A DNA stretch of 64,000 bases from contig JAIYCU010000020.1 of NCBI GenBank assembly GCA_027487835.1, positions 74,970 to 138,969 on the forward strand, in the 5' to 3' direction. The first letter of the stretch is position 1, and every line of letters begins with the position of its first letter. The translations under genes and the position numbers were made by a program. Under the pieces are notes generated by a model that was not told the DNA's origin, did no database searches, and saw nothing but the letters and a program-made list of their open reading frames with translations. This document shows, in pieces, positions 26,820-35,220 of this stretch. This stretch comes from Bacteroidota bacterium (GTDB lineage: Bacteria > Bacteroidota > Bacteroidia > UKL13-3).

Positions 26820-27792
26820 TGTACCCATTGCTTTCTTTTAAAAGTTCAAAGGGTTCATTGGCCAATATCAAACAGCCATCTAGGTCGGCATAATCTACAC
26901 CTGCGCACAAGTTCCAAGCACTGTGAATGCCCAAGGTGGTTTCTACCATGCAGCCTACCATGGTTTTCATTTTTCTGCGCCTTGCCTCTTGCAAAATTCT
27001 GAGTCCGTTTAAATAACCTCCTGCCTTCATCAACTTCATATTTATGCCATGAAATTGTTTTTCCAAAGCACTCATATCGGGTTGATCCAATACACTTTCA
27101 TCAGCCATCAGTAGAAAAGGAGAGTGTTTTTTTAAATATACATATTCTTCTTTAAGGTGCGCAGGCAAAGGCTGTTCAACAAATAATACAGGATACTTTT
27201 GTAGCTTAGGTAAAAATTGAATCAATGCTTCTACATCTTTCCAAGATTCATTGGCATCTATCATAACAGGTTTGTTGCTTACACTCGCTAATGCCTCAAG
27301 CATGTCTAAAGCTTGTGTCTCGTTTACCTTTATTTTTAAATGCTGAAATCTATCCAATTCGTAGGTCTCATAAAACTTAACTACATCTTCAGCCTCCATG
27401 ATTGGTAAGGTATAACAGGTAGCTATTTTACTCGGTTTTTCAACCCCTAAAAATTCATGTAAGCTAATTTCATTTGCCTTGCAATACCAATGAATAAAAG
27501 CAGATTCTATCCCAAAACGCAAAGCATTTGGGAGATTATGCACATCCAAAAATTGCATTAGCTCTTTAAGCTCTTCTATGGGTATATTAACAGAAGATTT
27601 AAAGTTCTCAAAGGCTTTTAAAATGATTGTTGGATTTTCATTATACCTAACATTGGGAGCTACTTCTCCTTGACCAACAAATCCATTGTGCTCAAACTCT
27701 ATGATAAAGTTCTCTTTAAATTCGCTGGCATTTCTAGATATCTTCCAGATATATTTTAATTCCAGGCGTAGTTGTTTTATGCGCCATTCCAC
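26785..27792 (-). CDS. dipeptide epimerase (enolase superfamily)
   Basis: The 335-residue protein has the muconate-lactonizing/dipeptide epimerase pattern. The lysine block HLKIKVNE, metal ligands in MIDANESW, LFVEQPL and LLMADESV, and the second lysine in GINMKLMKAGG are all present. It most likely swaps stereochemistry in L-Ala-D/L-Glu or similar dipeptides from cell-wall recycling. Exact substrate cannot be read from sequence. It converges on nnr with a 35-base overlap of the coding ends. Confidence 0.88.
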   Translation of the reverse strand: MEWRIKQLRLELKYIWKISRNASEFKENFIIEFEHNGFVGQGEVAPNVRYNENPTIILKAFENFKSSVNIPIEELKELMQFLDVHNLPNALRFGIESAFIHWYCKANEISLHEFLGVEKPSKIATCYTLPIMEAEDVVKFYETYELDRFQHLKIKVNETQALDMLEALASVSNKPVMIDANESWKDVEALIQFLPKLQKYPVLFVEQPLPAHLKEEYVYLKKHSPFLLMADESVLDQPDMSALEKQFHGINMKLMKAGGYLNGLRILQEARRRKMKTMVGCMVETTLGIHSAWNLCAGVDYADLDGCLILANEPFELLKESNGYITESVQGSPTH

Positions 27793-27863
27793 TTGTGCAA
27801 TGTATAAAACTAGTTTTAAATTATTGGTATATTTTTAAAAAATAGTCCGTATTTGTTGTAAGT

Positions 27864-28910
27864 TTAAGCTTGCTTTATTCTGTCAATGCTTACTTCTCTA
27901 GGGATTGTCAAATTATGTTCAATATGATCAAAGAGTATTTTTGCAAGCCAAGGTCCTCTAATTACACCCTTTGTGCCTAGTCCGTTTAATACATATAATC
28001 CATCCGCAAACTTAAGCTTTCCTATTACTGGGTTTCTATCTTTGGTGGTGGGTCTAACTCCAGCATCTTGGTTCAAAACGCTAAAGGGTAAATGGATTAA
28101 TGCATTAATTTTTTGACACATTTCTTCTTTGCCATGGTCATTGGGAATGTCATTTATTTCATCCCATTCATAGGTGGCGCCTGCCCTAAATAAATGATTT
28201 CCCAACGGCACCAAATAAATTCCCTTTTTAACAATTCTATCTGCAGCCAAGCCCTCGCAATAAATGGTTAGTACTTGGCCCTTGCAAAGTTTAAAGGGCA
28301 TTACTTCTTTTAAATAAGGATTTTGTAAGGCACCAATTCCTTCGGCAAATACTATCTTCTTGTAGCTTTCTTGTTGGTAGTTCCAGCCGGTTTCGGTTTG
28401 AACCAAATCTGAATAATCAAGGAAGTGTTGACGGTAAATGCCCTTTTCTTTCAAGTAAGCGGTATACGTATCAATCATTAAATTGGTGTTTAGCCAGCCG
28501 CTTCTTAGCATTTCAAAACTTCCATAGGGTGCTTGTAAATGCGTTGAGCCTTCCTTTCTATCAGAGAGGTATTGGTCAATTATCTCATTCCTATTTCGGC
28601 TTGCATAATCATTTGCATCTTTCACACTTCCAAAGGCAACTTCAACAGGCATTAAATGAAAGAAGTTCGACCCAAGCTTTTTTTCTAAGGCAGTTGCTGT
28701 GCTTATCAAAGCATCCATCATTTCGGGTGCTTTCCAAGCTAATTTGCTTAATTGTCCGCCCAATGGCCCAAACATCCCAGCGGCTATTTTACTAGCTGCT
28801 TTAGGTTCAAACCCATTTATAAGGCAGAAACTTTTACCTGCTTCTTCTAATTCATGCGCAAAAAATAATCCGGCTAAACCGCCACCAATAATCAAATAGT
28901 CTTTTTGCAT
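27864..28910 (-). CDS. FAD-dependent oxidoreductase, MnmC oxidase-like
   Basis: The 348-residue DAO-type flavoprotein starts DYLIIGGGLAGLFFAHELEEAG (FAD-binding GxGxxG variant) and ends with the family block GVRPTTKDRNPVIGKL and GLGTKGVIRGPWLA. It begins two bases after the mnmD stop, the same two activities that are fused in E. coli MnmC. So it probably removes the carboxymethyl group from cmnm5(s2)U34 in tRNA before MnmD methylates it. Glycine or D-amino-acid oxidase is the alternative, by fold. Two copies of the genome word lie inside. Confidence 0.8.
   Translation of the reverse strand: MQKDYLIIGGGLAGLFFAHELEEAGKSFCLINGFEPKAASKIAAGMFGPLGGQLSKLAWKAPEMMDALISTATALEKKLGSNFFHLMPVEVAFGSVKDANDYASRNRNEIIDQYLSDRKEGSTHLQAPYGSFEMLRSGWLNTNLMIDTYTAYLKEKGIYRQHFLDYSDLVQTETGWNYQQESYKKIVFAEGIGALQNPYLKEVMPFKLCKGQVLTIYCEGLAADRIVKKGIYLVPLGNHLFRAGATYEWDEINDIPNDHGKEEMCQKINALIHLPFSVLNQDAGVRPTTKDRNPVIGKLKFADGLYVLNGLGTKGVIRGPWLAKILFDHIEHNLTIPREVSIDRIKQA
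28395..28404 (-). repeat. GGTTCAAACC word, copy 8 (FAD oxidoreductase gene, LVQT frame)
   Basis: Exact match in the full form TTTGGTTCAAACCGAAA on the sense strand, encoding Val-Gln-Thr. Confidence 0.9.
28804..28813 (+). repeat. GGTTCAAACC word, copy 9 (FAD oxidoreductase gene, antisense)
   Basis: Exact match followed by C, on the strand opposite the gene, where the sense strand encodes Gly-Phe-Glu-Pro. It lies 400 bases from copy 8, in opposite orientation. Confidence 0.9.
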
Positions 28911-28912
28911 AC

Positions 28913-29578
28913 TTAATTTTTTAAGGCCCTTAACATGTGACGCTTGTAAGGAGGGCCTTCCAATTTCTCTACTTCAAATCCTGCTGCCATTAAATTTCTT
29001 CTCACATCTCCCTTGGCCGAGTAAGTTACCAATACGCTTGCTGGCTTCATGGCTTCATATAATTTTTTAAAAATCGCAGCTGTCCATAATTCCGGCTGCT
29101 TGTCGGGCGCAAAGGCATCAAAATACACAAGGTCTATGCTATTGGCCTCTAACTGCAAAGTACATAGGTCGGCTTGTTGTTTTAAAAGCTTGAAATTAGC
29201 GGCAATGGCTAGATTTTGTTCCCAGGTTAATTGATGCATTTGAGTATAATTGTGTATTATCTCATCTGTGCAATTAGCCATATAATTAAGCTGCTTCACC
29301 AATGCAAAATCTAAAGGAAATGTTTCTACTGCATGATAGTTTATTACTTGCGGGCTTGCTTGATGTTGAAGGGTAAGAATGGCATTGAGTCCGGTGCCAA
29401 AACCCATTTCAAAAATAGTAATCTCTTGCTTTGCCTTGATAGCGTCACTTTGCAATCCTTTTTCAATAAACACGTGCATACTTTCTGCTATCGCGCCATG
29501 TCTGGAGTGATAGGTTTCATTTAGGTTTTGGTTCAACAAAGTTTTTGAGCCATCTGTATTGCTGTAAATTTCTATCAT
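28913..29578 (-). CDS. mnmD: tRNA 5-methylaminomethyl-2-thiouridine methyltransferase MnmD
   Basis: The 221-residue SAM-dependent enzyme has FEMGFGTGLNAILTL (SAM motif), DLVYFDAFAPDKQPELWT and the C-terminal GPPYKRHMLRA. It carries out the last methylation of mnm5(s2)U34 in the wobble position of some tRNAs. It corresponds to the N-terminal half of fused MnmC. It forms a two-gene unit with the flavoprotein gene downstream. Confidence 0.92.
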   Translation of the reverse strand: MIEIYSNTDGSKTLLNQNLNETYHSRHGAIAESMHVFIEKGLQSDAIKAKQEITIFEMGFGTGLNAILTLQHQASPQVINYHAVETFPLDFALVKQLNYMANCTDEIIHNYTQMHQLTWEQNLAIAANFKLLKQQADLCTLQLEANSIDLVYFDAFAPDKQPELWTAAIFKKLYEAMKPASVLVTYSAKGDVRRNLMAAGFEVEKLEGPPYKRHMLRALKN

Positions 29579-29659
29579 TGCCTATGGGTTTAAAACAAAT
29601 TCACCAAAATTGTTATTAATATTAATTGTAAGGCACAAAAATAATTGAATATTGCGAGT

Positions 29660-30757
29660 ATGCGTGGTCACCTTTTTACTAAATTTACGCCTCGCCCAAA
29701 CAGCGGAGACGATTTTCAAAGATTGTTAGATTTATTTCTACAATTAATGCAATATACCAATGGTGAGGTTGCTGAGACTTTAGATTGGATGAACCAATTG
29801 GATAATCAGCATAAACTTACCAATGATGCTTATGGCATGGGTAATTTTATACAAGACCTTAAAGACAAAGGCTTCTTGCAAGAAAATCCTGCGGATGGCA
29901 CTTTAAATCCCACCTCCAAAACCAACCAAACCATTCGCAAGCAAAGTTTAGAGGAGGTTTTTGGGAAGATTAAAAAGGGCAATAAAGGCAATCACCGCAG
30001 CAACAAAACCGGACAAGGAGATGAAAGCAATAGTGATTCTCGTAGGTACAGTTTTGGAGATTCAATAGACCAAATTAATATTACAGCCAGTTTGCATAAT
30101 GCCCAAGTAAACCATGGCATAGATAATTTTAGACTTACAGAAGATGACCTTGAAATTCAAGAGAAAGACTTCAAAGCACAAACTTCTACCGTATTAATGA
30201 TTGACATAAGCCATAGCATGATTTTGTATGGCGAAGACCGCATAACACCTGCAAAGAAAGTAGCTATGGCTTTGGCAGAACTTATTAAAACGCGTTATCC
30301 AAAAGATACCTTAGATATTTTGGTTTTTGGCAATGATGCTTGGCCTATTGAAGTGAAAGATTTGCCGTACTTGCAAGTGGGGCCATATCATACCAATACG
30401 TATGCAGGTTTAGAGTTGGCCTTAGAGATGTTGCGCAAACGCAAGAATGCAAACAAGCAAATCTTTATGATAACAGATGGCAAACCCACTTGCTTAAAAG
30501 AGGGGAATGGTTATTATCAAAACAGCTTTGGATTGGATAGGAAAGTAATTAATAAAACCTTGACGATGGCGGCGCAAGCGCGCCGCCTTAATATTCCCAT
30601 CACCACGTTTATGATTGCCAGCGACCCATATCTGCAGCAGTTTGTGCAAGAATTTACACGTATTAATAATGGCAAGGCCTATTATAGTTCATTGAAAGGT
30701 TTAGGCGAATTTATTTTTGAAGATTTTGAAAAAAACAGACGCAAAAATGTCCGGTAG
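29660..30757 (+). CDS. von Willebrand factor A domain protein
   Basis: The ~365-residue protein has a helical and low-complexity N-terminal half (a Lys/Asn/Gly/Ser-rich linker around residues 100-135) and a C-terminal VWA domain with the MIDAS motif DISHSM, the matching threonine in PYHTNTYAGL and ITDGKPTC. I start it at ATG 29660; a TTG at 29645 is also in frame. VWA proteins of this type work with MoxR-like AAA ATPases. A candidate partner lies 2.4 kb downstream on the same strand, with an S8 peptidase gene between. Its last codons and stop lie inside a 58-bp palindrome. Confidence 0.85.
   Translation: MRGHLFTKFTPRPNSGDDFQRLLDLFLQLMQYTNGEVAETLDWMNQLDNQHKLTNDAYGMGNFIQDLKDKGFLQENPADGTLNPTSKTNQTIRKQSLEEVFGKIKKGNKGNHRSNKTGQGDESNSDSRRYSFGDSIDQINITASLHNAQVNHGIDNFRLTEDDLEIQEKDFKAQTSTVLMIDISHSMILYGEDRITPAKKVAMALAELIKTRYPKDTLDILVFGNDAWPIEVKDLPYLQVGPYHTNTYAGLELALEMLRKRKNANKQIFMITDGKPTCLKEGNGYYQNSFGLDRKVINKTLTMAAQARRLNIPITTFMIASDPYLQQFVQEFTRINNGKAYYSSLKGLGEFIFEDFEKNRRKNVR
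30568..30587. repeat. GC-rich hairpin inside the VWA gene
   Basis: Arms GGCGGCGC and GCGCCGCC around AAGC, coding for part of MAAQARRLN. Markedly richer in GC than the surrounding gene. Confidence 0.7.
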
Positions 30758-30796
30758 AAACGCACAATTGTGCGTTTCTACCGGACATTTTTGCGT
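30739..30796. terminator. 58-bp perfect palindrome covering the VWA stop codon
   Basis: Bases 30739-30796 form an unbroken inverted repeat (29 bp per arm, centre CACAATTGTG). The VWA stop TAG (30755-30757) lies in the left arm. The outer ends carry A5 and T5 tracts, so it can act as a two-way terminator between the convergent VWA and S8 peptidase genes. Confidence 0.8.
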
Positions 30797-30841
30797 TTTC
30801 ATGGTTAGGTTTTTGGGTTGGTTTTGATTGAAATTGCTTGG

Positions 30842-33025
30842 CTATTCCTTTAAGAATTTACAAATATATTTTTGTCCATTGTTGTCAATTTCGATATAAT
30901 ATAATCCGGCTGTTAAAGTTCCTACATCAATTCCTTCGGCTGTTAAAATAACTTGGGTGTAAACAGTTTGACCCAATACATTATAGATACTAATCAATGC
31001 TTTTTCTTTCATCCAATCTTCAATGCTTATATAACAAATATCTTTAACAGGATTAGGGTAAACCAACATGTTTTTAGACGAATTGGTTTCATTTAATGAA
31101 ACAGTATTTACTGCCATGGCTATAGCCCTAGTAGCCGTAACTTTTCCAAAACCCCAAAGCGTACTGCCTGTTTCACCAATTACTCCGGTTCGGTTGTCTT
31201 GTCTTGCTGTGGCCTTTAATATTTCCATAATTTGCTTTGGAGTTAAACTTGGATTGGCTTCTAACATTAAAGCCACCACACCCGCCGCAGCTGGCGATGC
31301 CATTGAGGTGCCCGAGAAAGAGGCAAAATGATAGGTTCTGCCATTAAAATTAGTATTGGCAACCGAAGTAAAACTTTCTGTGGTAAATGAATTGATAGAC
31401 GAAATGATATTTGAACCAGGTGCCGAAATATTCGGTTTGGTTCTTTCATCATAAGTAGGGCCTTTAGAAGAAAACGTTGAGCGATTACCAGGATTCAAAT
31501 TTCCATTACCTAAAACCGTTTCAGAAATATGCGAAGCAACCGCAATGGCGCTGTTAGCACAGGCAGGTTCGCCAATTCCATAATTGGCATCTGAAGGCCA
31601 AGAAATTGGTCCAAAAGGAGTGAAAGCCAAGCCCCAATTACCAACCCCATTGCTAAGTTCTACCAAATTCCAATAATGGACAGTACCACCACCAGATGCA
31701 CCAGAAACCATTACAATCGTTAAATTAGTATTGGTATTTTTAATGCGCATTCTTATGTACGGCCTTCCATTTAATGGATGAGATTTTTCAACCGTAAAAT
31801 TGTACACTATGGTATCAATTCCAAACACCAGTAAAGAATCATGATAGCCAGAAAATAGCTCAGTATCAAAAACCTTTGAGCTTCCAATTTTAACATTGGC
31901 GGCATTGTATATTTCAAAGCCAGCGCCAAAAGCTTTGCCAACTTCACCCCACATGCTAATGCTTTGTCCCCACATTTTCGGATGGGCTGCATAGCTGTAA
32001 AAGTTAATTTTGGAACGCAAGCTATCGCCTGGATGGGTATATTTTATATGGAAATTTACATTGCCATTGTTGCCGCCTGAGGTAACAAAAACAACGCCTT
32101 GTTTGCTCATATCATCAATCACTTGGCTAAGTAAAGACTTGCCATCCATGGTGCCAATATAATATAAGCCCCAACTCATATTGATGACCAATCTCTTTTT
32201 ATCCTTGTCTGCAATTTGCTTCATCCAAGTAAAGGCATCAATGGCTGCACCCGCATCTAATTGTATGGAGTTAAACAAATACTCAGCTTCAAAAGCAACC
32301 CCTCTATACCCAATGCCAGCCCCGCTTCCACCCGCTATTCCAGCAACATGGCTGCCGTGGGTGGCATAACCATAATACGTTCCAGCCGTGTCTGATTGGG
32401 CAGCAGCCAAGGCTAAGGGTGTTTCATAGGTTACCCCATAATTAAAACCTTGTGGCTTATTACCACTTATTTTAAAATGGTCCCATGCAGCACGAATCCT
32501 AGTTTGGCTAAGTGTGGTATCCATAAACATAGGATGGGTATAATCAAAACCCCAGTCGGTTATACCAATTAACACATTTTTACCCGTATATGATTTTGGG
32601 AGGTTAATTCCTTTCCAAACACTGTCTGCGCGCGTATCGGCTGCTAGTTTTTGGTTGTCTGCTTGCAGGCGTTGGGCAATTTCAAAATAAACATCATTAA
32701 GTTGTTTTAACTTGGATAAGTTTTTAAGAGGAACTTTAATTGTTAGAATATTTCCTATTGGTTTGCCAAAATAAAAATCCTGTGAATACTTAGAATAATT
32801 GAAGTTTGGTTCAAACCGAATAATGCCAGATAAACAATACATACCGTCTACCTTGTAAATAGGCAAATGGCCTAAATTTGCTTCTATTAATTGAGGGCTA
32901 ATGATTTGTTCTTCGCAAAGAGAAATGGCTCGGTTCAACTCAAATTGGGTGCTAGCGCTCATGCTCGGTTGCGCTATAGCAGTGATAGTAAATAAAATAA
33001 AAATAATACTAAGTAGTTTTTTCAT
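30842..33025 (-). CDS. subtilisin-like serine peptidase (S8) with T9SS sorting domain
   Basis: The 727-residue protein has a signal peptide, a prodomain-like region (to about residue 130), and an S8 domain with the catalytic Asp in IGITDWGFDYTHP, His in GYATHGSHVAGIAGG and Ser in FSGTSMASPAAAGVVALML. The C-terminal ~80 residues (MLVYPNPVKDICYISIED ... GLYYIEI) form the T9SS type A sorting tail. It should be an extracellular protease. It lies on the opposite strand between the VWA and MoxR-like genes. A genome word copy falls in the coding sequence. Confidence 0.93.
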   Translation of the reverse strand: MKKLLSIIFILFTITAIAQPSMSASTQFELNRAISLCEEQIISPQLIEANLGHLPIYKVDGMYCLSGIIRFEPNFNYSKYSQDFYFGKPIGNILTIKVPLKNLSKLKQLNDVYFEIAQRLQADNQKLAADTRADSVWKGINLPKSYTGKNVLIGITDWGFDYTHPMFMDTTLSQTRIRAAWDHFKISGNKPQGFNYGVTYETPLALAAAQSDTAGTYYGYATHGSHVAGIAGGSGAGIGYRGVAFEAEYLFNSIQLDAGAAIDAFTWMKQIADKDKKRLVINMSWGLYYIGTMDGKSLLSQVIDDMSKQGVVFVTSGGNNGNVNFHIKYTHPGDSLRSKINFYSYAAHPKMWGQSISMWGEVGKAFGAGFEIYNAANVKIGSSKVFDTELFSGYHDSLLVFGIDTIVYNFTVEKSHPLNGRPYIRMRIKNTNTNLTIVMVSGASGGGTVHYWNLVELSNGVGNWGLAFTPFGPISWPSDANYGIGEPACANSAIAVASHISETVLGNGNLNPGNRSTFSSKGPTYDERTKPNISAPGSNIISSINSFTTESFTSVANTNFNGRTYHFASFSGTSMASPAAAGVVALMLEANPSLTPKQIMEILKATARQDNRTGVIGETGSTLWGFGKVTATRAIAMAVNTVSLNETNSSKNMLVYPNPVKDICYISIEDWMKEKALISIYNVLGQTVYTQVILTAEGIDVGTLTAGLYYIEIDNNGQKYICKFLKE
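32808..32817 (+). repeat. GGTTCAAACC word, copy 10 (S8 peptidase gene, antisense)
   Basis: Exact match in TTTGGTTCAAACCGAA, opposite the gene, whose strand encodes Arg-Phe-Glu-Pro. Confidence 0.9.
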
Positions 33026-33120
33026 GCTTTAAATCAGACGGTTTGCGGTGTATGACTACAATTATACTTTATTTTAAACTTAATTTGAGATGCGATGTTT
33101 GAAGAGATAAGAAGATAATA

Positions 33121-34587
33121 ATGAAACCAACTATCAAAACCCTAGGCGAACTTAAACTGGCTAATTATCAAAGTAAATCGGTGAAGCAAGAAATGCGCGA
33201 TAACTTGATTACTTTCCTTAAGGCCAAAAAAAATCCTTTTCCTGGTATTCAAGGTTATGAAGAGACTGTAATTCCACAATTACAAACAGCTTTGCTTTCT
33301 GAGCATAATATAATTTTCTTAGGATTAAGAGGACAAGCTAAAACAAGGATGGCGCGCTTAATGCTAAATTTATTGGATGAATACATGCCCATAGTTGCTG
33401 GCAGTGAAATAAATGATGATCCTTTACAGCCTTTAAGTAGGTTTGCCATAGATTTAATTGCCGAAAAGGGAGACGATACAGGCATTGAATGGATTCACAG
33501 AAGTGAGCGTTATACCGAAAAATTAGCTACACCAGATGTTTCGGTTGCCGATTTAATTGGCGATGTTGACCCTATTAAAGCGGCAACCTTAAAGCTTCCT
33601 TATAACGACGAAAGAGTGATTCATTTTGGGTTGATTCCAAGGAGTCACCGTTGCATTTTTGTGATCAATGAATTACCCGATTTGCAAGCTAGAATTCAGG
33701 TTTCTTTGTTCAACATCCTTCAAGAAGGAGATTTGCAAATACGCGGGTTTAAATTGAGATTTCCATTGGATGTGCAATTTGTATTTACAGCAAATCCAGA
33801 AGATTATACCAACCGAGGAAGCATTGTAACCCCATTAAAAGACCGCATCGATAGTCAAATATTAACGCATTATCCAAAGACGATTGAATTAGCAAAATCA
33901 ATCACCACACAAGAAGCACATGTGAAAGTTGCGCAGCAAAAGGCCATTTATGTGAGTCCATTATTGCTTGATTTAATTGAGCAAATTGCAATGGAAGCAC
34001 GTGGAAGTGATTTGGTAGATCAAAAAAGTGGGGTGTCTGCACGTTTAACCATTAGTGCCTTAGAAAATCTATACAGTGCGGCAGAAAGAAGAATGTTATT
34101 GCAAGGTGCAAAGAAAACACAGGCGCGCATTGCTGATTTATTTAGTGTTTTGCCAAGCATTACCGGTAAAGTTGAGTTGGTTTATGAAGGCGAATTAGAA
34201 GGCGCAGTAAATGTTGCCCAAATGCTCATTGGTAAAGCGCTTAGAACTATGTTTGCAGGCAAATTCCCTAATCCAGAAAAAGCAAAAAAATCTAAACAAG
34301 GAAATGCGTATGCCACTATCCTTAATTGGTTTAATGATGGGTATAATGTTGAGTTAATGTCTCAACTTGATGATTTGGCCTATCAAAACGCGCTTTTGAC
34401 AGTTGAAGGTTTGGGAGAATTTATCAAAGAGAAATACCCAAAAGAACCGGAAGCTGAAAAAGTATTGCTTATGGAGTTAGTATTGCATGGCTTAGCAGAG
34501 TTTAGTCAACTCAGCAGACACAACCTTTCTAAGGGCATCGCCTTTAAAGATTTAATGTCGGCTATGTTTAACAAAGATGAAGAGTAA
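33121..34587 (+). CDS. MoxR/magnesium-chelatase-like AAA ATPase
   Basis: The 488-residue protein has a P-loop GLRGQAKTRMARLML at about residue 68, Walker B-like IFVINELPDL, and FTANPEDYTNRGSIVTPLKDRIDSQILTHYP typical of the MoxR/ChlI clade. The C-terminal ~170 residues are helical. Such ATPases act with VWA proteins to remodel or activate other proteins. The VWA gene upstream is the obvious partner. No metal-chelatase pathway genes are near. Confidence 0.88.
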   Translation: MKPTIKTLGELKLANYQSKSVKQEMRDNLITFLKAKKNPFPGIQGYEETVIPQLQTALLSEHNIIFLGLRGQAKTRMARLMLNLLDEYMPIVAGSEINDDPLQPLSRFAIDLIAEKGDDTGIEWIHRSERYTEKLATPDVSVADLIGDVDPIKAATLKLPYNDERVIHFGLIPRSHRCIFVINELPDLQARIQVSLFNILQEGDLQIRGFKLRFPLDVQFVFTANPEDYTNRGSIVTPLKDRIDSQILTHYPKTIELAKSITTQEAHVKVAQQKAIYVSPLLLDLIEQIAMEARGSDLVDQKSGVSARLTISALENLYSAAERRMLLQGAKKTQARIADLFSVLPSITGKVELVYEGELEGAVNVAQMLIGKALRTMFAGKFPNPEKAKKSKQGNAYATILNWFNDGYNVELMSQLDDLAYQNALLTVEGLGEFIKEKYPKEPEAEKVLLMELVLHGLAEFSQLSRHNLSKGIAFKDLMSAMFNKDEE

Positions 34588-34593
34588 GTTTGC

Positions 34594-34980
34594 TTAGGTA
34601 TTTGAATGCAAACCAACCAAATTTCCTTCGGTGTCTATGAAAAATGCCATGAAGCCATTTTCAGGTCCAATGTCTGTTTTTGTTAAAGTTACTTGTTGGC
34701 CAGCCGCTTCAATTCTATCTAAAACCAATTGCAAATCAGGGTTAGCATTTAGGTAAATTACAGAACCTTCAGTGCTAGGTTTGTGACTAGAGCTTTTCAC
34801 TAAAGCACCGTTAGATTTTGGCGGTTGAGGAGGGAACATTAACATTTCCATGCCCATCATTTCAACCAATTCCAATTTAATTTCAAAAATGGTTTCATAA
34901 AAGGCTTTTGCTCTGTTCACATCTGTGATTGGAATTTCGAACCAATTTAAAGCATTGGTTTCTGCACTAAGTTTTTGCAT
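34594..34980 (-). CDS. VOC family (glyoxalase-fold) protein
   Basis: The 128-residue protein has NWFEIPITDVNRAKAFYETIF at the start and GPENGFMAFFIDTEGNLVGLHSN at the end, the opening and closing strands of a VOC domain. A single domain would act as a dimer. Substrate is unknown. It converges on the MoxR-like gene with six bases between. Confidence 0.88.
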   Translation of the reverse strand: MQKLSAETNALNWFEIPITDVNRAKAFYETIFEIKLELVEMMGMEMLMFPPQPPKSNGALVKSSSHKPSTEGSVIYLNANPDLQLVLDRIEAAGQQVTLTKTDIGPENGFMAFFIDTEGNLVGLHSNT

Positions 34981-35220
34981 ATGTTTAAGTTTTAAAGGTT
35001 TATTTTTTTAAATTGCAAATACAAGTAAGTAATTAGTTTTTATTTTCTTGTTACCATAGTATTATTTAATTATTCGGTTTGAACCAAACTTATAGAGTAG
35101 ACTAGCAGATTACCTTATTATTTAGTAAATCGACCAATATTTCAAAAAAAAGATCCTAGAATTATGTTTTTTTAAATTTTTTTTAATATTTGTTTAAACT
35201 TTAAAAAATATAAATAGCGT
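34981..35220. other. 240-base AT-rich gap upstream of the porin/channel operon
   Basis: Nothing coding is seen. It holds a genome word copy (35076-35085) and long A and T runs near 35145-35212. No clear TAnnTTTG box was found, so the porin promoter is not assigned. Confidence 0.6.
35076..35085 (-). repeat. GGTTCAAACC word, copy 11 (intergenic)
   Basis: Exact match in the long form TTTGGTTCAAACCGAA on the minus strand (35073-35088), about 135 bases upstream of the first porin gene. Confidence 0.9.
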
